DNA of 64,000 nucleotides, from contig NZ_CP136051.1 in NCBI RefSeq assembly GCF_032999765.1, forward strand, positions 4,006,417 through 4,070,416, written 5' to 3'. The DNA comes from Imperialibacter roseus. Its GTDB lineage: Bacteria; Bacteroidota; Bacteroidia; Cytophagales; Cyclobacteriaceae. The position numbers and the translations under genes were made by a program. Below, in pieces: positions 52,361 to 60,589 of the stretch; the stretch's first letter is position 1, and every line of letters starts with the position of its first letter. The notes under the pieces are model-generated. The model was not told the origin of the DNA, did not search any database, and saw only the letters and a list, made by a program, of their open reading frames with translations.

Positions 52361-52936
52361 ATGGATAAAAAAAAGAAAAGGGAAATTATTGAATGGGCTG
52401 TAATTCTGGGAGTTATGGCCACGCTATATTTCACTGGCCTGCATACGGAAGTCATCGGCACATTGCAAAGAGGTATTCTGGCGACAGGCATCATGGCGCC
52501 CAGCGAGCCCGAAAGTACGCTGTCGCTCACCGAGTCGGATTATCAATTTCAGCTAGAGGATCTAAATGGGAAAGTTTCTTCTTTTAATGAGCTAAAGGGA
52601 AAAACTGTTTTCATCAATCTGTGGGCAACCTGGTGTCCTCCCTGCATAGCAGAAATGCCAGAAATCCAGGACCTCTACGACAAAGTGGGGAGTGACAAAG
52701 TGGTGTTTGTTATGATTTCGCTGGACGATGAGCGAGAAAAGGCGATTAAATTTATTCAGAAGAAGGAGTATACTTTTCCGGTCTATACCCTGGTGAGCGG
52801 GCTGCCAGCTGTTTTTCATTCTCAGTCGATTCCGACCACTTTTGTGATAGCACCCGATGGCCAGGTGAAAGTGCAGCAGTTTGGCATGGCTAGCTACGAC
52901 ACCGAGGAGTTTAGAAACTTACTATTGAGCTTATAG
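52361..52936 (+). CDS. TlpA-like membrane-anchored thioredoxin
   Basis: A 191-aa thiol-disulfide protein. A single N-terminal membrane helix (WAVILGVMATLYFTGL) anchors a periplasmic thioredoxin fold of the TlpA/ResA type. The active site is NLWATWCPPCIAEMP, and SIPTTFVIAPDG has the cis-Pro. It probably reduces disulfides in the periplasm, for example in cytochrome maturation. Its last 6 bp overlap the end of the convergent glycerate kinase gene. Confidence 0.9.
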   Translation: MDKKKKREIIEWAVILGVMATLYFTGLHTEVIGTLQRGILATGIMAPSEPESTLSLTESDYQFQLEDLNGKVSSFNELKGKTVFINLWATWCPPCIAEMPEIQDLYDKVGSDKVVFVMISLDDEREKAIKFIQKKEYTFPVYTLVSGLPAVFHSQSIPTTFVIAPDGQVKVQQFGMASYDTEEFRNLLLSL

Positions 52937-54067
52937 CTGCTGCAAAGCCAGCACGTTCCCAAGGTTGAAGGCCGTTCTTTCTATATTAATAAGCGTGTTG
53001 GCCATTGCAGTCTCCAGGCTCTCTGGCTGATTCCCTACAGGCAGTAGCGCCAAAAATCTTCTGAGCTCACTATCGGGAATTTCCCCTGGAATACGTCCCG
53101 CCAATCCAACTACAGGTTTGCGATGCTTCTCTGCCATTTCCAACAGCGCAAACGGCCCTTTGCCCTCCGCTGTCTGCTCATCAAGGCTGCCTTCGGCCGT
53201 GATCACCACATCAGTTTCTTTGATTGCCTTGTCCATTTCCAAAAGCTCCAGTATAAACTCGGCCCCCGGCCTCAGCTCAGCATCCATCCAGCCGACCAGC
53301 CCCGCCGAAATACCCCCGGCAGCCCCTCCTCCTTTCACACCAGTGACGTCTACCCCCCTATGCTGCCTGATAAGGTTGGCCCAATGAGCCAGTCCATTAT
53401 CAAGTTGAGCTACCTGCTCCGGCGACGCCCCCTTTTGCGGCCCGTAAACTGCAGCTGCCCCTGAAGCACCCAGAAGGGGATTGCTCACGTCGCACAGCAC
53501 AGTTATATGCAATTTTTTTAAGCCTTCCGGCTCAACAATCTGAACTATGTGTTTAAGCGCTTCGCCCGATCCGGCGAGCCCTTCTCCACTACTGCTAAGG
53601 AATTTATAGCCAAGGGCAGTGAGTATGCCCATGCCGCCATCGGTGGTTGCACTGCCGCCGATACATAATATAATATGTGTAGCACCCAGGTCGATTGCCT
53701 CTTTCATCAGTTCGCCTGTGCCTGCACTACTTGCCTTCATGGCATTCCTTTCCGTCTCTGAGAGCAACCGCAGGCCAGAAGCATCAGCCATTTCAATGAT
53801 TGCCAGTTGCTTGCTGGCTATGTATCCAAAAGGTGCCATCACCTTCCTTCCTAACGGCCCCGATACTTCCTTTTTGAAAATCTCCCCCTGTAGCGCATCC
53901 ACTAGAATAGGCAAGGTGCCATCGCCACCATCGGCTATTGGTTTGCAAACTATTCTGGACTGACATTTACTTTTTTGAAGTCCTTTCTTGATGGCCTCAG
54001 CGATATCGAAGGCTGTAGCGGCGCTTTTGAAGGCATTTGGAGCCACAAGTATATTAAGCTCCCGCAT
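52931..54067 (-). CDS. Glycerate kinase (GckA/GlxK family)
   Basis: A 378-aa kinase: LVAPNAFKSAATAFDIAEAIKKG, KPIADGGDGT, ILCIGGSATTDGGMGILTALG and ITAEGSLDEQT are the family blocks. It phosphorylates D-glycerate, most likely to 2-phosphoglycerate, feeding glycolysis. It begins directly at the stop of the SixA-like gene with no spacer, so the two are one transcript. No other glyoxylate genes are nearby. Confidence 0.93.
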   Translation of the reverse strand: MRELNILVAPNAFKSAATAFDIAEAIKKGLQKSKCQSRIVCKPIADGGDGTLPILVDALQGEIFKKEVSGPLGRKVMAPFGYIASKQLAIIEMADASGLRLLSETERNAMKASSAGTGELMKEAIDLGATHIILCIGGSATTDGGMGILTALGYKFLSSSGEGLAGSGEALKHIVQIVEPEGLKKLHITVLCDVSNPLLGASGAAAVYGPQKGASPEQVAQLDNGLAHWANLIRQHRGVDVTGVKGGGAAGGISAGLVGWMDAELRPGAEFILELLEMDKAIKETDVVITAEGSLDEQTAEGKGPFALLEMAEKHRKPVVGLAGRIPGEIPDSELRRFLALLPVGNQPESLETAMANTLINIERTAFNLGNVLALQQL

Positions 54068-54589
54068 TTAGTTGTCCGGCTTGTGTTCGTCTTCTTCAAT
54101 CTGACCCGGCGTGATATACTGGATCAGCTTGCCAGTGTTCTGCGACACCTCTTTCCATGAATCCATGGGGAAATGAATTTCAACCAGACTGCCCGGCTCC
54201 ATGTTTCCCACAGTTTCGCCTGTCAGCAGCTCTGCCATATAACTAACGGTGGGGTTGTGTCCTACAAAAAGTACACTTTGGCAATTTACATCCAGCTCAT
54301 TCACAATTCTTAAAAAAATTCTCACCGAGGCGTCGTACAGCTCCGGGTCTTCCTGAATTTCCTCGGCCGGATACTTGATTTGTTCGGCTATAATCTGCGC
54401 AGTTTGAAACGCCCGGACAGCCGCACTGGTAACCATCAGGTTGGGGATCAAATCATGGCGTTTTATGTACATACCGGTATGAACTGCCTCTCTTTGGCCT
54501 GACCTGGTTAGATACCTTTCGATGTCTTTTGACCCATGGTCGGTCTCTCCTGATTCTGCATGTCGGACAATCAATAATTTCTTAACCAT
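54068..54589 (-). CDS. SixA-like histidine phosphatase
   Basis: A 173-aa histidine phosphatase. LLIVRHAESG is the catalytic RH(A/G) motif; SAAVRAFQTAQII and VLFVGHNPTVSYMAELL hold the second Arg and His. It resembles SixA, which dephosphorylates phosphohistidine in proteins; small-molecule substrates are possible. First gene of a two-gene unit with glycerate kinase. Confidence 0.88.
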   Translation of the reverse strand: MVKKLLIVRHAESGETDHGSKDIERYLTRSGQREAVHTGMYIKRHDLIPNLMVTSAAVRAFQTAQIIAEQIKYPAEEIQEDPELYDASVRIFLRIVNELDVNCQSVLFVGHNPTVSYMAELLTGETVGNMEPGSLVEIHFPMDSWKEVSQNTGKLIQYITPGQIEEDEHKPDN

Positions 54590-54740
54590 TCTCTTATAAC
54601 GTGGTTAAATAAAAGTCAGTATGGCGGGGGAAATATAGCAAAACGAGTCTACCAATATCCCCGCCATTTGATTTTTTTGTTTTTTTTTAAAGATATTTGA
54701 CCGCCTCACCATTTTGGTAGAAAGGAAAAAATCCAGAGAA

Positions 54741-57059
54741 ATGTCGAAAAACCTAGTAATAGTCGAGTCGCCAGCAAAGGCAAAAACAATTGAAGGATAC
54801 TTAGGGAAGGACTATTCAGTTACGTCGAGTTACGGCCATGTTCGTGATCTGCCCAAAGGCGATAAAGCGATTGACATCAAGAATGGTTTTAAGCCGACCT
54901 ACGAAATAACGGCCGATAAGAAGGAAGTCATCAAGCAGTTGAAAAAATTATCGAAGGAAGCTGAGATGATTTACCTGGCTAGTGACGATGACCGTGAAGG
55001 AGAAGCCATTTCGTGGCATTTAAAGGAGGCGCTGGACCTGAACGATAAGAACACAAGGCGGATCGTTTTCAGGGAAATTACCAAGAAGGCAATTGACAAT
55101 GCCATTCAGAACCCAAGAGGCATTGATATCGATTTGGTAAATGCCCAGCAGGCCCGCCGCATACTTGACCGCCTGGTTGGTTTCGAGCTGTCTCCCATTC
55201 TCTGGAAAAAAATAAAAACTGGTCTCTCAGCTGGCCGGGTGCAATCCGTTGCCGTACGCCTTGTGGTGGACCGAGAACGAGAAGTTGAACATTTCAACTC
55301 TGAGTCTTCTTTCAAAATCACAGCCAATTTTCTGCTTGCAGGTGGTAAGGTACTGAAAGCAGAGCTTGGCAAAAAATTTAAGACCGAGGCCGAAGCACAA
55401 GCCTTTCTTGAGAAGTGTAACGGCGCAGAGTTCTCTATCAAAAACTTAGAGAAAAAGCCTACTAAAAGGTCACCAGCACCTCCATTCACCACTTCTACCC
55501 TACAGCAGGAGGCCAGCCGTAAGTTGGGCTTCTCGGTGAGTCAGACCATGACCATCGCTCAGCGGCTTTATGAGTCGGGTAAGATCTCTTATATGAGAAC
55601 TGACTCACTCAACCTGTCAGACGAGGCCGTCAGCGGTGCCACCAACGAAATCAAGTCATCGTATGGCAACGATTTTGTTCAAAACAGAAAGTATAAAACC
55701 AAGTCGGAAAGTGCTCAGGAAGCTCACGAAGCCATCAGGCCTACGGACTTCTCGGCTCACACAGCCGGTGCAGAAAGAAATGAACAGCGGCTTTACGACC
55801 TGATCTGGAAAAGAGCAATCGCCTCCCAAATGGCGGATGCGCAAATTGAAAAAACCATCGCTTCCATTGGCATTTCCACTACCGATGAGGTACTAACTGC
55901 CACCGGAGAAGTGATCCAATTTGAAGGCTTCCTTAAAGTGTATATAGAGTCGACCGACGACGAGGAGGATGAAGAAGAAGCAAAAGGCATGCTGCCACCA
56001 TTGAAGGTCGGTGAAAAGCTGACTTTGAGGGAAATAACTGGCAAAGAATCGTTTACACGCCCACCTACAAGGTACACAGAAGCGAGTCTTGTAAAACAGC
56101 TGGAAGAAATGGGCATAGGCCGTCCGTCGACCTACGCACCAACCATTTCCACCATCCAAAAAAGAGAATACGTTATTAAGGAGTCTCGTGACGGCAAGGA
56201 GAGAAAATACAGGGAGCTGACGCTGGCCAACGGCAAAATCACAGCCAAAACAGGTACTGAAAACTATGGTGCCGAAAAAATGAAGCTCTTCCCCACCAAC
56301 CTGGCCATGGTAGTCAACGACTTCCTGGTGCTCCATTTCCCGAATGTGATCGACTTCACTTTTACTGCCCGGGTGGAGAAAGAGTTTGACGACATAGCCT
56401 CTGGCAAAGTGGAATGGCAAACAATGATTGACTCCTTCTATGGCAAATTTCACCCAAGGGTAGAAAGCACCGAAAAGGTTGACCGGTCGGAAGTAGGTGC
56501 CAGCAAAGAGCTGGGCATTGACCCGGCCAGCGGCAAGAAAGTGACTGTCAGGCTAGGTCGTTTTGGTCCGCTGGCCCAAATTGGCGAAGCAACCGAAGAC
56601 GAGAAGCCCAAATACGCCAGCCTGAAAAAAGGGCAGCTGATGGAGAATATAACATTGGAGGACGCCCTTGAGCTATTCAAGCTTCCCAGAGAGATTGGGC
56701 TGTTTGAAGAGGAACCAATGGTAGCTGCTATCGGCAGATTTGGGCCTTATATTCGTCATAAAAGTCAGTTTTACTCGCTTACCAAGGATTTTGACCCAAT
56801 GACAGTCACTGAGGAAGAGGCTGTATTGATTATCAGGGCTAAGAGAGAATTGGAAGCCAACAGGCTCATCAAGAAATTCACTGAAAACGAAGAAGTTCAG
56901 GTGCTAAACGGTCGCTTTGGCCCTTACATCAAGTTTGGCAAACAGAACGTGAAGATCCCAAAAGGCAAAGAGCCCAAGGAGCTGACCTACGCCGAATGCG
57001 TGGAGCTGGCCGAAGCAGCACCAGCGAAAAAGGGAGGATTCAAGAGAAAGTCCAAGTAG
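54741..57059 (+). CDS. topA: DNA topoisomerase I
   Basis: A 772-aa type IA topoisomerase that relaxes negative supercoils. The TOPRIM domain (LVIVESPAKAKTIEGYLG, DDDREGEAISWHL), the catalytic GKISYMRTDSLNLS with the active Tyr, and GIGRPSTYAPTISTI are all intact. The C-terminus has repeated GRFGP modules (about 610-770) in place of zinc ribbons, followed by a Lys-rich tail. I start at 54741, nine codons inside the frame, where the TOPRIM N-terminus begins. Confidence 0.97.
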   Translation: MSKNLVIVESPAKAKTIEGYLGKDYSVTSSYGHVRDLPKGDKAIDIKNGFKPTYEITADKKEVIKQLKKLSKEAEMIYLASDDDREGEAISWHLKEALDLNDKNTRRIVFREITKKAIDNAIQNPRGIDIDLVNAQQARRILDRLVGFELSPILWKKIKTGLSAGRVQSVAVRLVVDREREVEHFNSESSFKITANFLLAGGKVLKAELGKKFKTEAEAQAFLEKCNGAEFSIKNLEKKPTKRSPAPPFTTSTLQQEASRKLGFSVSQTMTIAQRLYESGKISYMRTDSLNLSDEAVSGATNEIKSSYGNDFVQNRKYKTKSESAQEAHEAIRPTDFSAHTAGAERNEQRLYDLIWKRAIASQMADAQIEKTIASIGISTTDEVLTATGEVIQFEGFLKVYIESTDDEEDEEEAKGMLPPLKVGEKLTLREITGKESFTRPPTRYTEASLVKQLEEMGIGRPSTYAPTISTIQKREYVIKESRDGKERKYRELTLANGKITAKTGTENYGAEKMKLFPTNLAMVVNDFLVLHFPNVIDFTFTARVEKEFDDIASGKVEWQTMIDSFYGKFHPRVESTEKVDRSEVGASKELGIDPASGKKVTVRLGRFGPLAQIGEATEDEKPKYASLKKGQLMENITLEDALELFKLPREIGLFEEEPMVAAIGRFGPYIRHKSQFYSLTKDFDPMTVTEEEAVLIIRAKRELEANRLIKKFTENEEVQVLNGRFGPYIKFGKQNVKIPKGKEPKELTYAECVELAEAAPAKKGGFKRKSK

Positions 57060-57070
57060 CACAAACGAAC

Positions 57071-58066
57071 ATGAAAATCGTATTCTTTAGCACCAAATCA
57101 TACGACAAAGAATACTTCGAAAAAGCCAACAAGGAATTTGACTTCATATTCATAGAGGCAAATCTTGACCCCATCACTGCGGTAGTCATTCCTGATGGAG
57201 CAGTTGTTTGCTGTTTTGTGAACGACGCTATCAATGAGCAAGTCATTGAAGTGTTGAAAAGTAAGAAGGTTCGGCTGATAGCTCTCAGGTGTGCCGGGTT
57301 CAATCAGGTAAACCTGGAAGCCGCTGCCAAAGCCAGCATCAAGGTCGTGAGGGTACCCGCCTATTCTCCTCACGCCGTGGCCGAGCATGCGGTCGCATTG
57401 TTGTTAACGCTGAACAGAAAAACCCACAAAGCATACAACAGGGTGAGGGAAGGGAATTTCTCGCTGGAGCGCATGACCGGGTTCGATATCTTTGGTAAAA
57501 CTGTTGGAGTGATTGGCACCGGTAAAATTGGGGCCACTTTTGCCAGCATTATGCTGGGATTTGGCTGCCGGGTGATAGCCTACGATCCGTTTCCAAATAC
57601 GGAACTCACTGAAAAGGGCATTGTGTACTACCCGTTGAACGAGCTACTTGCTCAGTCTGATATCCTATCGCTTCACTGCCCGCTGACACCTGAAACCCAC
57701 CACCTGATTGGTCAGGAAGCGTTGCAACACATCAAACCGGGAGCCCTCTTGATCAACACCAGCAGAGGAGCTTTGATTGACACGTTGGCCGCTATCGATG
57801 CTTTGAAAAGCCACCGCCTCGGGGCCCTGGGCATTGATGTATACGAACAGGAAGAACACCTTTTCTTCCAGGATTTCTCCGATGTCATCATTGACGACGA
57901 CGTTATCTCCCGCCTGATGACCTTCCCCAACGTGCTGATTACAGCGCATCAGGCGTTTCTTACCAGTGAAGCACTGGAGCAAATTGCGTTAACGACGCTG
58001 CAAAACATCAGGAGCTTCAACGAGGGGCTACCGCTTGCCAATGAAGTTACCTTGAATAAAAATTAG
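57071..58066 (+). CDS. D-2-hydroxyacid dehydrogenase (D-lactate type)
   Basis: A 331-aa NAD-dependent dehydrogenase. The dinucleotide fold is GVIGTGKIGATFA; catalytic residues appear in CAGFNQVNL and NTSRGALIDT (Arg region), GIDVYEQEE (Glu) and TAHQAFLT (His). It is closest in pattern to fermentative D-lactate dehydrogenases (MKIVFFSTKSYD start). The first codons follow the topA stop by 11 bp, so it may be read through from topA. Bases upstream of 57071 in frame are a topA shadow. Confidence 0.92.
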   Translation: MKIVFFSTKSYDKEYFEKANKEFDFIFIEANLDPITAVVIPDGAVVCCFVNDAINEQVIEVLKSKKVRLIALRCAGFNQVNLEAAAKASIKVVRVPAYSPHAVAEHAVALLLTLNRKTHKAYNRVREGNFSLERMTGFDIFGKTVGVIGTGKIGATFASIMLGFGCRVIAYDPFPNTELTEKGIVYYPLNELLAQSDILSLHCPLTPETHHLIGQEALQHIKPGALLINTSRGALIDTLAAIDALKSHRLGALGIDVYEQEEHLFFQDFSDVIIDDDVISRLMTFPNVLITAHQAFLTSEALEQIALTTLQNIRSFNEGLPLANEVTLNKN

Positions 58067-58098
58067 TTGCCTGCCCCCAGTCGCACCGTCGCCTAACA

Positions 58099-58530
58099 TT
58101 ACTGGTTTCTCCTCATCTCTGCCCGCCGCATAGGCATAGAATCTACCAGGTCGAAAATTGTTTCTACTGACACCACAGTTTGTTCCTTTAGCTTAACACC
58201 GCCATCTTTTCCAATCAGAACGATTAAAAAATGACTATGAGTGGGGTTAAAAGTTTGCTGCAACGTGGCGGCATCTTTGGCACCAATCGATGCTCCGCCA
58301 ATTGCCCCGTTTCTCCCACCTTCAATGACCCCCAACACAAGGTCACGATCGTCAAACTCTTTTTGTTGCTTTTTAAAAAGCGCCACCTGCTCAACGCCGA
58401 TGCCAGCATTTGATTCAGAATGAAAGAAAAGGATGATTCTGTTTTTCCAGGCAAACGGCACTAGTGGGTCGCCGGACTTCTCTCCACCCAACCCAACCAT
58501 TGACATCAAAACGAAAGCGATAGAAATCAT
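58099..58530 (-). CDS. Exported DUF4174 protein
   Basis: A 143-aa protein with a short signal peptide and a DUF4174 domain: PFAWKNRIILFFHS, DDRDLVLGVIEGG, FLIVLIGKDGGVKL and the C-terminal DSMPMRRAEM. The fold is probably thioredoxin-like, but no CxxC is present, so it is not a redox enzyme. Function unknown. It lies 33 bp after ridA on the same strand. Confidence 0.9.
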   Translation of the reverse strand: MISIAFVLMSMVGLGGEKSGDPLVPFAWKNRIILFFHSESNAGIGVEQVALFKKQQKEFDDRDLVLGVIEGGRNGAIGGASIGAKDAATLQQTFNPTHSHFLIVLIGKDGGVKLKEQTVVSVETIFDLVDSMPMRRAEMRRNQ

Positions 58531-58563
58531 AACATAACAACAAGTCTCTTTAGGCTTTTGTTA

Positions 58564-58941
58564 TCAGTTGGTCTCTGCCACGCATTCAATCTCCACCAAT
58601 GCATCCAGGGGCAGCCTGCTTACCTCCACTGTGCTTCTGGCAGGCTGATGCTCTCCAAACACTTCTGCATACACAGCGTTCATGGCAGGGAAGTCTCTGA
58701 AGTTTTTAAGAAATACCGTCGTTTTCACTACGTCGGCCAAAGATAAACCCTCTGCTTTCAGCACGGCCGACAAATTCATCAGTGCCTGCCGGGTTTGCGG
58801 CCCTATCTCGCCGTCAACCATTTTGTTGGTGTCGGGCACAATGGGTGTTTGCCCCGAACAGAATACGAGACTACCTGACCTGATCGCCTGCGAATAGGGC
58901 CCTATGGCTTTAGGTGCCTCGTCTGAATATATTTTCTTCAT
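58564..58941 (-). CDS. ridA: RidA family enamine/imine deaminase
   Basis: A 125-aa trimeric RidA protein. APKAIGPYSQAIRSGSLVF, VVKTTVFLKNFRDF and RSTVEVSRLPLDALVEIECVA contain the conserved Tyr, Arg and Glu residues of the active cleft. It hydrolyses reactive 2-aminoacrylate-type imines made by PLP enzymes. Length and motifs are normal. Probably co-transcribed with the DUF4174 gene. Confidence 0.95.
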   Translation of the reverse strand: MKKIYSDEAPKAIGPYSQAIRSGSLVFCSGQTPIVPDTNKMVDGEIGPQTRQALMNLSAVLKAEGLSLADVVKTTVFLKNFRDFPAMNAVYAEVFGEHQPARSTVEVSRLPLDALVEIECVAETN

Positions 58942-59011
58942 CTTTGTTTGATTATTTAAGCCAATCTATAAAAATCTATTCTTGTTTTAACTAATCCACC
59001 CTGCATCTCGT

Positions 59012-59019
59012 TATCTTTC
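59012..59019 (+). promoter_or_regulatory. -7 element of the 59024 gene, near-leaderless
   Basis: TATCTTTC ends 4 nt before the ATG at 59024, one base off TAnnTTTG. As at 10006, the transcript would begin at or near the start codon. There is no correctly spaced -33 TTG. Confidence 0.4.
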
Positions 59020-59023
59020 GGAA

Positions 59024-59611
59024 ATGGCATTCTTCGATCAGTTATATCAGAAATTATTCAACAATCAGGTCAGCGAAACTTCGCTCATCCTTCAAGAGGT
59101 AATTGTAAGAAATGAAAAATACCTGCAGGGCTATGAGCAATGGAAGCTGGATGGCCGTGCCGCCAAAATGATCTCAGACTACAGCCGCTCCTATCATTTC
59201 AAAAAAGCAGGAGTTCAAAGTGAGCCCAATGTGCATGTATTTGCCTCCTCGGCGTCCAACGGATTTGCGCTGACCTACTCTCCTGATTTCGATAAGCAGG
59301 AGTTTCAGTTTCTGTTCGACTACCTGGCTGATATCAGCAAAACATTGGGCTACAGGCAGGTAAACAGCGATGTGACGATCACGGAAAAGAACGACACAGT
59401 TGAAACCAGAGAGAAACACTACCTAAAACCACCTATCGGTGCCGCTGACCAGCTGTCCAAACAACTTTTTGGTAACATTCTTGTGGAGCACATATTGATC
59501 GATGATCAGCCGAGCTATATTAAGCTGTTGGCTAATATCTACTTCGACAGACAATATGAGCCTGCTGAAGACCATAGAGAATTGATCTCACATTTGTTTA
59601 CCATTGACTGA
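59024..59611 (+). CDS. Unknown cytoplasmic protein
   Basis: A 195-aa soluble protein with no signal peptide. Helical N-terminus (MAFFDQLYQKLFNNQVSETS), then VHVFASSASNGFALTYSPDF, a helix LFDYLADISKTLGYR, a strand VNSDVTITEKN, and KHYLKPPIGAADQLSKQLFGNILVE. I do not recognise a domain. It begins a run of four same-strand genes with short gaps (31, 5 and 15 bp), ending in the T9SS cargo gene. Confidence 0.72.
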   Translation: MAFFDQLYQKLFNNQVSETSLILQEVIVRNEKYLQGYEQWKLDGRAAKMISDYSRSYHFKKAGVQSEPNVHVFASSASNGFALTYSPDFDKQEFQFLFDYLADISKTLGYRQVNSDVTITEKNDTVETREKHYLKPPIGAADQLSKQLFGNILVEHILIDDQPSYIKLLANIYFDRQYEPAEDHRELISHLFTID

Positions 59612-59642
59612 TAAACTTAAAACCGTTATAAATCTCAAAACA

Positions 59643-60011
59643 ATGAAAAGAATTGCTTACAGAATTACAGGCTTAAATATTTTAATGATTGCATGCTTCG
59701 TGCTGCTTACGTCTTCCACTCAGTTGCTCCCCACCAACCTGAGAATCACCGTGTTGAATAGCCTTGGTAATGCAGAAGAGGGCGTTACTGTGACTCTTTA
59801 TGCCACAGAAGAAAACTACATAGAAGAAACGAATCCGGTACAAGAGGCGCAATTAACTGACCAGAAAGGGAGAGTAACATTCACCAAACTGGATCCAAAG
59901 CCATATTTTGTTGTGGCCAGAAAAGGAGACCTTGACAACAACGGCGAGGGCGCTGAAACAGCTCCGCTACAAGAAGGAAGAATGAACAAAGTAAACATTG
60001 TGATTCAGTAG
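59643..60011 (+). CDS. Small exported Ig-like (regulatory-fold) protein
   Basis: A 122-aa protein: N-terminal hydrophobic signal (NILMIACFVLLTSS), then one beta-sandwich of the carboxypeptidase-regulatory type (LRITVLNSLGNAEEGVTVTLYATEE, LTDQKGRVTFTKLDPKPYFV). Such domains serve as adhesins or scaffolds in the envelope. I start at the ATG at 59643; 13 earlier codons overlap the previous gene. Function unknown. Confidence 0.75.
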   Translation: MKRIAYRITGLNILMIACFVLLTSSTQLLPTNLRITVLNSLGNAEEGVTVTLYATEENYIEETNPVQEAQLTDQKGRVTFTKLDPKPYFVVARKGDLDNNGEGAETAPLQEGRMNKVNIVIQ

Positions 60012-60016
60012 GCCGG

Positions 60017-60574
60017 ATGTCCCGAAAAGAATTGACCAGCCTTTTGAGCCATTACGAAACATCACACACAAGTGAGGTTCATTACGCTCCAAGGTTTGTA
60101 TCTCTTCTTCAAAACTTCCCAGGTTGCTTCCGCAGAGATTTGGTTTCTGGCCATATCACCGGCTCTGCCTGGGTAGTTTCTTCAGCTCTTGATCAGGTAG
60201 TACTGTTGCACCACAAAAAACTTAACAGGTGGCTGCAGCCAGGCGGTCATGCCGATGGTGAAGAGGACGTATTGAAAGTGGCCGCCAAAGAACTCGAAGA
60301 AGAAACAGGGCTTAGCGCCTATAAATGGATCACCAAAGATGTTTTTGATATCGATATCCACCTTATTCCTGAAAGAGGCAACGAGCCGGCTCATTTTCAC
60401 TACGACATCAGGTTTATTGCCATGGCTGAAGTTTCGGCTCCCCTTGTTGTAAGCAACGAAAGCAGAGATGTAAGGTGGGTGCCCTTGTCGGCTGTTACTG
60501 AAGAAGCAGGTTTTGAAGAATCGATTCTCCGGATGGTTAAAAAAACACTCAAGCTAAAGGCATCGCTAACCTGA
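60017..60574 (+). CDS. Nudix hydrolase
   Basis: A 185-aa cytoplasmic Nudix protein. GGHADGEEDVLKVAAKELEE, followed by ETGL, fits the Nudix box, with Lys in place of the usual Arg before the Glu pair. It hydrolyses a nucleoside diphosphate-linked compound; the substrate is unknown. It starts 5 bp after the previous gene. Confidence 0.9.
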   Translation: MSRKELTSLLSHYETSHTSEVHYAPRFVSLLQNFPGCFRRDLVSGHITGSAWVVSSALDQVVLLHHKKLNRWLQPGGHADGEEDVLKVAAKELEEETGLSAYKWITKDVFDIDIHLIPERGNEPAHFHYDIRFIAMAEVSAPLVVSNESRDVRWVPLSAVTEEAGFEESILRMVKKTLKLKASLT

Positions 60575-60589
60575 CACAGTGAAGTTGAT